Both the position numbers and the translations under genes were made by a program. Positions 1 through 5,299 of a stretch of DNA of 5,299 nt are shown in pieces (the stretch's first letter is position 1; every line of letters starts with the position of its first letter). A model generated the notes under the pieces. It saw nothing but the letters and a program-made list of their open reading frames with translations. It made no database searches and was not told the origin of the DNA. The stretch comes from UBA4416 sp044357775 (lineage in GTDB: Bacteria > Bacteroidota > Bacteroidia > B-17B0 > Aurantibacillaceae), in the NCBI GenBank assembly GCA_044357775.1, contig JBIKOX010000196.1, forward strand, positions 1-5,299. Reading direction: 5' to 3'.

Positions 1-3000
1 ACCTGTCGCCACAATTTTAATTTTAGATACGCCTAAAGCATCTTTAATTTTTAATTTAAAGTTAATTACTTTGTCTCCAACAGCATTAAAATTTACCGTT
101 TGAGAATTTCCACCTACCGATTGAATTAATTTATCAGTGGTAATTGTTACAGTTGCATTTTTTACTTTTTTCTCCATAGCGAAAATAGTCACAGGTAAAT
201 CTACTTCTTCACCCGGACCTAACACTCTTGGTAAAGTTGATAAAATCATTAATGGTTTACGCACAGGAACTGCTTTTTCTGCATTTCCATAAGCACCTTG
301 GTAACCAGCCACAACCATAATTCTTACGGAGCCAACGTATTGAGGAATATCGATTTTATGTGAGGCTGTTTCACCTTTCTTTAAATGAAATGGTCCAACA
401 AAACGCACCATTGGTTTAAAACGTAAGGCGCTATTTTCAGGTTTATTATTTGTGGCGGCATCACCACCAATAGATAAAATACGACTCATAGCATTTCCAA
501 AAGCTCCAATAACATTATCGTATATATCCCACGTTTTTACACCTAATGCTTCTTTCGCATAAAATACTTTCCAAGGGTCAGGCGTTTTAAAACGAGTGAT
601 GTCTAACAAACCTTCATCAACAATAGCTAAAGTATAAGCCATTTCTTTCCCGTTTTCTTCACTAACTTTTACAATTGCTTGACTCTCTGGTTTCCAAACA
701 GCCTCGGTTTTTATTTTAGGTTTTAAAACCGTATTTTCATCTTTAACCATTAATGAAGCCACTCCGTATAAACGAATTGGTAAATCATTTATGGTTTGTG
801 CATGTGGTTGAATTAAATGAACAAATACATAAATGTTTGGGGTCATTTCTTTTGTTACCGAAAATTCATATTCAGTTACGCCTTCATCGGTGTCAATCCA
901 TTTACTTAATAAAGTACGACTTCCATTTTCGATATTAATTAAAGCTTTACCACCTTTAGGACTTGGTATTAAAATTTTCGCTTTCTCTCCAACTTTATAT
1001 TCTTCTTTATCTGTATTAACGGTTAATACATTACTTCCTTCATTTCCTTTTGGCGATTTACCTGCCCAGCTTGGCCAATCAATAAATACAACTTTTCCGC
1101 AGGCATGTCCGCTTTCCACATCTTTTACGTACACTAAATATCTTCCCCAAGACGGACGATTAACGCGTAGTTTAAAATTTGCTTTTCCATTTGATGAAGA
1201 GATTTGTTCAGTGTAAATTGGTTCGTGGTAATTGCTTCCAATGTAGGATGATAAATCTTGATTGTAATTATCCCACCACCAGCGCCAATCTAATTTATAT
1301 ACTTTTACTTCGATATTAGAGCGCGACGTTGCTTTACCAAATTCATCAACCGTTGCAATTTGAAGATTATGGTTAATATCGGTTTCTAAATATTGTTCGT
1401 TATCTTTTGTTTCAGGAACTTTTATTCCCACATAATTTGTAAAAGGAGAAACAGGAATCGTAAATCTATCTGTGCTAAACGAACCACCTTCTTCAAATGC
1501 CCTGATAGTAAAGTTTGCCGCTAAAAAGCCAGGGGCATCTTTGGTATCGCTTAATTGCGCATTAACAGCTGTTGCGCCGTTATCATCTGTTTTGCCGCTA
1601 TAAATAGTTTGCGTTTCCGAATAAAAATTTTGCGCAGGATTGTCATCAATTTTTGTTTCTAAATTTCTACCGGGAGCGCCATGCAACCAATTAATGTATA
1701 GATTACTACTTAAAGTTAAATCGCTACTATAAATTTTATCATTTTTATAATCTAAGTTTATTTTTAAACGGTTTGGCATTATTGTTTCGATACGAATATT
1801 TTTAGTAAACACAGCTCCGCCAACTTTTACCTTTGCTAAGTAAATTCCGGTTGGAGCAGCATTTTCGGTTTTTGTGGAGAAATTATAAAACCCATCAACG
1901 TGCTTAGTACGTGTTAATTTTTGAACAACTTGTCCTTGAGGATTAATTAACTCCAATGATGCAGGATAATTTTCTGGAAATGCTTTGGTTTTGTTTTCTA
2001 AAATAAAAGATAAAAATAAACTGTCTCCAGGGCGCCAAACACCTCGTTCTCCGTAAATAAATCCTTTTACACCTTTTTGAACCACATCGCCATCTACTTC
2101 AAACGAGCTTAAGGATAATGAGTAACCATCATCTAATTTTAAGTAGGTGCGTTCTTGTCCAAGTTTAGCAATTAGCACAAAGGGCTTTTGTTTGGTTTGT
2201 AAAACGGCAAAACCATCTGCGTTAGAAGTAACTTGTTTTATTTTTTGTTGCTGATAATCAAATGCTTCAATAACAACATTCGCCAATGGTTTTGTTGAAA
2301 TTAAATCAGAGGCGAACACATTAATTTGTCCGTTATTACCACGCTTCGCAATTAATCCGATATTGGTTGCTAAAATATTTCTATTAACTGATTTATTACT
2401 ATAAAATGCTTTTGAGCAGGGGTTTTCTCTTTCACTGTAATCATAGTAATAACCTTCATCGTAATAATTATCGTATGAATTATAATAGTCCCAATCTTTT
2501 TCATCATCATCAGATTCATTATCCACATAAACATCATTTTCTTGTTTTGAACTTGTATCACCTTGACAATTGTAAGTTGAATAATTGCGATTAAAACTTA
2601 AACGAATATTGTATAAAGCACCAGGTTCGGCCTTTATTAAAGAAGATAAATCAATAGAGTATTTATTCCATTTGTTGCGCGATGGGTTGCCAGTATTTTG
2701 CAAAGCGATTTTCTTTTTAATAATTAATTTTCCTACGCGTCTTAATTCCTGATTACCATCTAAACTATTTACTTGCAAAAACTGTAACATATTGTTTTCA
2801 TAAATACGGGTGATGCGCACATCTACTGCATTTAAATTCACCGCCTCAAAAGGAAATATTAATCCATTAGAGTTTGGCATAATCACACCTTTACCAACTA
2901 AACGAACACTTGGTTTTAAATCTTCAAAAAACAAAGGGTAGGTAATAGCATCTTTTAAATATTTTCCATCACTATTTTTTACTCCATTGCTTATGATTAA

Positions 3001-3978
3001 TTCTCTGGCATCAACATACCGCTCATTTGTATATATTTTAATCGAATTATTTTCGATTAGGTACGTGAGTTTAGATTCTTTAACAGGCAACTTTTCATTA
3101 TTATTTTCGCTATAGTCATACTCGGAAACTGTAGCTGCCCCATTTGGATTAGTAATTGAAATCAATCCTTCTAAGTTTTGATTGGGATCCACTTTATCTG
3201 AAAATTGTAATGTGGCATATTGGTCGGGTTCATTATTTATTACTACGTTTAATAAAGTAAATTCATTTGAATTAGGTATTTTTATTTCTTTAGTACTAAT
3301 TTCTGCAGCTCCAATCGGTTCTCCGCTATAAGCTATTATTACATTTCCATTTCCTTTAATCACATTATTGATAATAAAATGATGCGTTGTAGAGTTTTCA
3401 TGAATCCAGGTTAATTGCAATGAAGCGGTTCCTTGGTTTACATGTGTAGTTTTTTCAACTAGCACATTATCTGCAAAATCAGCAGTATTTAATGTTCCTT
3501 CAATTTGTAAATTATTTTTTTCATCCGTTTTAAATCCATCAATCTCTATTTCCATTGCTTGTTTTATCGTGGTAAATTCAAAATCAAATTCTTTTAAATC
3601 ATCACTAACCGCTAAAATATTTCCTAAATGAAAGCTCGCTTTATAGCTTTGATTACCAATTAGTTTGGCAGAGGGCTTAAATTCAATGGTTTTTTTGTCA
3701 ATCCAAATTAATTTTCCTGCAATGGTAGGACTAAAATCAAACAAGGTGTTATCCACTTCTTTTCCCTCTTCAATTTCTGAAGCTGTTTCTTCTTGCAAAA
3801 CAATTAATATTTTACTTTCAACCGAAACATATCCCGCTGTGTATGCTGAGATGTATTCTTTAAATGCTGGATTAATATATCCTGAATCATTTTTTGCAGA
3901 TGTTGAGGAATAATAAGTTAATCCACAAATGGACAATGCTGTGATAAAGAACACAGCTAAGATTGATTTTATTGACAT
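1..3978 (-). CDS. Bacterial alpha-2-macroglobulin family protein (YfhM-like, COG2373), C-terminus cut by window edge
   Basis: Family members are large envelope proteins thought to trap proteases that cut a bait region. The frame is open for 1326 codons with no internal stop. The ATG at 3978 is well fixed: an in-frame TAA lies two codons upstream (3985-3987) and the next Met is residue 142. Residues 1-28 are a hydrophobic export signal. Two Ig-like/MG repeats follow (about 55-130 and 230-345), then an MG1-like stretch (about 354-405) and an acidic Tyr-rich segment (487-514). Next come an MG2 domain with YGERGVWRPGD (642-651), an MG3-like part starting IMPNRLKI (from 733) and a DWRWWWD motif (897-903). 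A bait-region domain (about 985-1130) contains VDEGLLD (1120-1126), followed by VKTWDIYDNVIGAFG (1147-1161). The A2M domain begins near 1185. Relatives are usually about 1,800-1,900 residues, so roughly 500 are missing, including any thioester motif. Family call is firm; protease trapping here is inferred. Confidence 0.95.
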   Translation of the reverse strand, partial: MSIKSILAVFFITALSICGLTYYSSTSAKNDSGYINPAFKEYISAYTAGYVSVESKILIVLQEETASEIEEGKEVDNTLFDFSPTIAGKLIWIDKKTIEFKPSAKLIGNQSYKASFHLGNILAVSDDLKEFDFEFTTIKQAMEIEIDGFKTDEKNNLQIEGTLNTADFADNVLVEKTTHVNQGTASLQLTWIHENSTTHHFIINNVIKGNGNVIIAYSGEPIGAAEISTKEIKIPNSNEFTLLNVVINNEPDQYATLQFSDKVDPNQNLEGLISITNPNGAATVSEYDYSENNNEKLPVKESKLTYLIENNSIKIYTNERYVDARELIISNGVKNSDGKYLKDAITYPLFFEDLKPSVRLVGKGVIMPNSNGLIFPFEAVNLNAVDVRITRIYENNMLQFLQVNSLDGNQELRRVGKLIIKKKIALQNTGNPSRNKWNKYSIDLSSLIKAEPGALYNIRLSFNRNYSTYNCQGDTSSKQENDVYVDNESDDDEKDWDYYNSYDNYYDEGYYYDYSERENPCSKAFYSNKSVNRNILATNIGLIAKRGNNGQINVFASDLISTKPLANVVIEAFDYQQQKIKQVTSNADGFAVLQTKQKPFVLIAKLGQERTYLKLDDGYSLSLSSFEVDGDVVQKGVKGFIYGERGVWRPGDSLFLSFILENKTKAFPENYPASLELINPQGQVVQKLTRTKHVDGFYNFSTKTENAAPTGIYLAKVKVGGAVFTKNIRIETIMPNRLKINLDYKNDKIYSSDLTLSSNLYINWLHGAPGRNLETKIDDNPAQNFYSETQTIYSGKTDDNGATAVNAQLSDTKDAPGFLAANFTIRAFEEGGSFSTDRFTIPVSPFTNYVGIKVPETKDNEQYLETDINHNLQIATVDEFGKATSRSNIEVKVYKLDWRWWWDNYNQDLSSYIGSNYHEPIYTEQISSSNGKANFKLRVNRPSWGRYLVYVKDVESGHACGKVVFIDWPSWAGKSPKGNEGSNVLTVNTDKEEYKVGEKAKILIPSPKGGKALINIENGSRTLLSKWIDTDEGVTEYEFSVTKEMTPNIYVFVHLIQPHAQTINDLPIRLYGVASLMVKDENTVLKPKIKTEAVWKPESQAIVKVSEENGKEMAYTLAIVDEGLLDITRFKTPDPWKVFYAKEALGVKTWDIYDNVIGAFGNAMSRILSIGGDAATNNKPENSALRFKPMVRFVGPFHLKKGETASHKIDIPQYVGSVRIMVVAGYQGAYGNAEKAVPVRKPLMILSTLPRVLGPGEEVDLPVTIFAMEKKVKNATVTITTDKLIQSVGGNSQTVNFNAVGDKVINFKLKIKDALGVSKIKIVATG
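3895..3978 (-). other. N-terminal export signal of the macroglobulin (signal peptide, anchor or atypical lipoprotein signal)
   Basis: Residues 1-28 begin MSIKSILAVFFITALSICGL. A single Lys (K4) precedes a hydrophobic core at about residues 6-20, which fits Sec export. Cys18 follows L15-S16-I17. A normal lipobox needs Gly, Ala or Ser just before the Cys, and here it is Ile. A signal peptidase I cut after A28 (T26-S27-A28) is possible, or the segment may stay as a membrane anchor. Many bacterial macroglobulins, such as E. coli YfhM, are lipoproteins, so the mode of anchoring is open. Export itself is likely. Confidence 0.7.
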
Positions 3979-4001
3979 AGCTTTTTAAGGGAAATTTTAA
4001 A

Positions 4002-4033
4002 CAAAATTAAATAAAAAATACGCTCAAATGCAA
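4002..4033 (-). promoter_or_regulatory. Predicted promoter of the macroglobulin gene
   Basis: On the minus strand TAATTTTG (4009 down to 4002) matches the Bacteroidota -7 element TANNTTTG exactly. A TTG (4033 down to 4031) lies 21 bases upstream as the -33 element, which is within the range seen in Bacteroides and Flavobacterium. The -7 element ends 23 bases before the ATG at 3978, giving a short leader of roughly 15-20 bases. A TTTG at 4028-4025 is an alternative -33 element but is only 15 bases away. In AT-rich DNA such motifs also occur by chance. Confidence 0.5.
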
Positions 4034-4052
4034 TTGCTACTAAACTTTATTT

Positions 4053-4229
4053 ATGGTTACTCTTGTTTCTACAATTTTAAAAACCACTAAAAACAAGCAA
4101 CAAAAGGCAACTTTTGTTCACGACTTTGAGCCATCTGACTCCTTAATTCAAAACATTTTCAATTATTCTAAATCTTTAACTATCAAAAAGTCAAATTTTG
4201 TTGGTTTTATTGAGGTTGTTGCAAGTTAA
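4053..4229 (+). CDS. Possible small protein of 58 residues, no recognised family
   Basis: An ATG at 4053 opens 58 codons ending in TAA (4227-4229). An in-frame TAA at 4041-4043 leaves this ATG as the only likely start. The product begins MVTLVSTILKTTKNKQQKAT and continues with a mixed polar/hydrophobic half (FVHDFEPSD, then LIQNIFNYSKSL) to a C-terminus ending IEVVAS. It has no transmembrane stretch, signal peptide or Cys. A basic N-terminal half followed by a possible amphipathic helix is reminiscent of small DNA-binding or antitoxin-like proteins, but I recognise no family. For it: 58 stop-free codons in very AT-rich DNA, in a true intergenic space. Against it: no good TANNTTTG promoter or ribosome binding site upstream, and a perfect hairpin inside it. 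It may be a chance ORF. Confidence 0.35.
   Translation: MVTLVSTILKTTKNKQQKATFVHDFEPSDSLIQNIFNYSKSLTIKKSNFVGFIEVVAS
4099..4118. repeat. Perfect 8-bp inverted repeat with a 4-base loop
   Basis: AACAAAAG (4099-4106) and CTTTTGTT (4111-4118) are exact reverse complements around GCAA (4107-4110), a GNRA-type tetraloop if transcribed on the plus strand. No T-run follows on the plus strand. On the minus strand the T-rich stretch begins only after a GC, and the stem is AT-rich, so it is a weak terminator candidate. It could equally be an operator between the divergent genes. It lies inside the possible small ORF. Confidence 0.4.
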
Positions 4230-4264
4230 TAAAATCAAACTGCCATTTTATACATCAAATTGGA

Positions 4265-4282
4265 CAAGAAGGAAAATTCTTG
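4265..4282. repeat. Perfect 6-bp inverted repeat upstream of the E2 promoter
   Basis: CAAGAA (4265-4270) and TTCTTG (4277-4282) are exact reverse complements separated by six bases. The repeat ends 11 bases before the predicted -33 element of the E2 promoter, a plausible place for an activator or repressor to bind. There is no T-run on either side, so it is not an intrinsic terminator. Six-base arms are short enough to arise by chance. Confidence 0.25.
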
Positions 4283-4293
4283 GCTAATAAAAA

Positions 4294-4324
4294 TTTGTGT
4301 AATAGCTATATTACCTTATTTTTG
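4294..4324 (+). promoter_or_regulatory. Predicted promoter of the E2 gene
   Basis: TTTG (4294-4297), a 19-base spacer and TATTTTTG (4317-4324) match the Bacteroidota housekeeping promoter pattern (-33 TTTG, -7 TANNTTTG) at every fixed position and at ideal spacing. The -7 element ends 23 bases before the E2 ATG at 4348, so transcription should start around 4329-4333 with a short leader. The leader has no Shine-Dalgarno sequence, as is usual in this phylum. Confidence 0.75.
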
Positions 4325-4347
4325 CGTTCTATATTAATTTACCTACA

Positions 4348-5299
4348 ATGGCTCAATTTGAATTAACAATGCCCAAAATGGGCGAAAGTGTTGCAGAAGC
4401 AACCATTATAAAATGGACTAAAAATGAAGGTGATTCAATAAAAATTGATGAAACTGTCTTAGAAATAGCAACGGACAAAGTTGACTCAGAAATTCCCTCG
4501 CCATTTGAGGGCAAATTAATTAAAAAGTTATTTAACGAAAATGACGTTGTACAGGTAGGCGCTGTAATTGCAATTATTTCATCTGATGCAAATGTGTCGG
4601 TTGCAGAAGCTCCACAAATTGCAGTACCTGCTCAAACCGCATCAATTACTGCATCTTCTGCTCCTGCAAGTACTGCACCTGTTGCAGATGTTGATTTTTC
4701 AGGTTCCGATAAATTTTATTCTCCTTTAGTAAAAAGTATTGCTAAGGAAGAAGGAATTTCTTTACCTGAATTAGATGCCATAAAAGGTACTGGTCAGGAT
4801 GGAAGAGTAACAAAAGCAGATATTTTAGCTTATTTGCCAAATAGAAATAAACAAAGTACTCCTGCAGAAGTAATTCAAATTCCTGTTGCTGCATCTGCTC
4901 CAGCAGCAACTAAATCAACAGTTGGTGTTCCATATAATACAGTATTAGTTCAGCGTCCTGCAGTGTCTGTTAGTGCTGGAGACGAAATTATTGAAATGGA
5001 TCGCATGCGAAAAATCATTGCTGATAATATGGTAATGAGCAAGCATGTTTCGCCACATGTTACTTCTTTTGTTGAAGCCGACGTTACTAATTTAGTGCAA
5101 TGGAGAGATAGAGTAAAGAAAGATTTTGAAAAAAGAGAAGGAGAAAAAATTACATTTACTCCATTGTTTATAGAGTGCGTAGCTAAAGCTATTAAGGATT
5201 TCCCTATGATAAATGTATCTGTTGATCAAACTGGAACAAAAATCATTAAACGTAAAAATATTAATATAGGTATGGCTGCTGCTTTGCCAACTGGTAATT
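4348..5299 (+). CDS. 2-oxo acid dehydrogenase complex E2 (dihydrolipoamide acyltransferase), probably branched-chain type; C-terminus cut by window edge
   Basis: E2 is the cytoplasmic core subunit that passes the acyl group from E1 to CoA on a swinging lipoyl arm. The ATG at 4348 starts a frame open to the edge (317 full codons). The lipoyl domain (about 1-78) has the lipoylation lysine K44 in ATDKVDSEIPSP. An Ala/Ser/Pro linker (about 86-115) leads to the E1/E3-binding domain (about 121-163), with FYSPLVKSIAKEEGIS and GTGQDGRVTKADIL. A second linker (about 168-210) precedes the acyltransferase domain from about 213, including DRMRKIIADNM, SPHVTSFVEADV and NIGMAAALPTGN. The catalytic HxxxD motif lies beyond the edge. 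The N-terminus (LTMPKMGESVAEATI) and ATDKVDSE context resemble branched-chain E2 of Bacteroidota more than pyruvate or 2-oxoglutarate E2. That substrate call is inferred from remembered family patterns. No E1 or E3 gene is visible upstream. Confidence 0.96.
   Translation, partial: MAQFELTMPKMGESVAEATIIKWTKNEGDSIKIDETVLEIATDKVDSEIPSPFEGKLIKKLFNENDVVQVGAVIAIISSDANVSVAEAPQIAVPAQTASITASSAPASTAPVADVDFSGSDKFYSPLVKSIAKEEGISLPELDAIKGTGQDGRVTKADILAYLPNRNKQSTPAEVIQIPVAASAPAATKSTVGVPYNTVLVQRPAVSVSAGDEIIEMDRMRKIIADNMVMSKHVSPHVTSFVEADVTNLVQWRDRVKKDFEKREGEKITFTPLFIECVAKAIKDFPMINVSVDQTGTKIIKRKNINIGMAAALPTGN

Larger units (their letters stand above)
3979..4347. other. Divergent intergenic region
   Basis: These 369 very AT-rich bases separate the starts of the macroglobulin gene (minus) and the E2 gene (plus). 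They contain a Bacteroidota-type promoter motif facing each gene, a possible small plus-strand ORF (4053-4229) and two perfect inverted repeats (4099-4118, 4265-4282). I see no tRNA-like fold, riboswitch, transposon end, or GC-rich hairpin followed by a T-run. Confidence 0.8.

Noticed and set aside
753..938. 61-codon plus-strand ORF
   Set aside because: Antisense shadow of the macroglobulin bait-region domain, with no recognisable features.
833..1216. 127-codon plus-strand ORF opposite the macroglobulin gene
   Set aside because: It is fully antisense to a continuous, well-conserved coding frame. The peptide shows no family features, and the ORF has no independent promoter support.
2370..2594. 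Overlapping short ORFs on both strands, with Met/Ile-rich or His/Asn-rich peptides
   Set aside because: Both come from other frames of the Asp/Tyr-rich codon run in the macroglobulin gene. Their odd composition is a by-product of GAT/TAT-rich codons.
3665..3913. 82-codon plus-strand ORF
   Set aside because: Antisense to the N-terminal Ig-like region of the macroglobulin, whose frame is intact there.
1..3978. Possible frameshift or pseudogene in the large minus-strand gene
   Set aside because: I translated every codon from 3978 to 1. The frame is continuous and family motifs appear in the expected order throughout.
4087..4134. Minus-strand 15-codon ORF preceded by AAGGAG
   Set aside because: The Shine-Dalgarno match is tempting, but it is too short, Bacteroidota rarely rely on this signal, and neither real gene in the window has one.
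4203..4236. AT-only hairpin (arms 4203-4211 and 4228-4236, one G-T pair) near the end of the small ORF, considered as a terminator
   Set aside because: The stem is weak, the loop is 16 bases, and no T-run follows, so it does not support termination.

Overview
The window looks like chromosomal DNA from an AT-rich member of the Bacteroidota. Three things suggest this: the sequence style of both proteins, promoters matching the Bacteroidota pattern (TTG/TTTG, about 19-21 bases, TANNTTTG), and no Shine-Dalgarno sequence in front of either start codon. I cannot name the genus.

Two large genes diverge from a 369-base intergenic region, and both run off the window. On the minus strand, 3978 down to base 1 encodes the first 1326 residues of a bacterial alpha-2-macroglobulin (YfhM-like, COG2373) envelope protein. 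I translated it codon by codon and found no stop or frameshift. The N-terminal Ig-like/MG domains, MG2 domain, bait-region domain and the start of the A2M domain are present; the thioester and C-terminal part are off the left edge. On the plus strand, 4348 to the right edge encodes the first 317 residues of a 2-oxo acid dehydrogenase E2 acyltransferase: lipoyl domain, E1/E3-binding domain and the start of the catalytic domain. It most resembles the branched-chain type of Bacteroidota.

The intergenic region holds a promoter-like motif for each gene, each ending 23 bases before its start codon. Between them are a possible 58-codon plus-strand gene (4053-4229, no recognised family) and two perfect inverted repeats (4099-4118 and 4265-4282). 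I see no RNA gene, CRISPR array, insertion sequence or convincing intrinsic terminator.

The two large genes have no obvious functional link. One is a protease-trapping envelope defence protein and the other a central-metabolism enzyme subunit, so they probably only share a divergent promoter region. No clearly new system is visible. The least explained items are the small intergenic ORF with its internal hairpin and the tyrosine/acidic segment of the macroglobulin.
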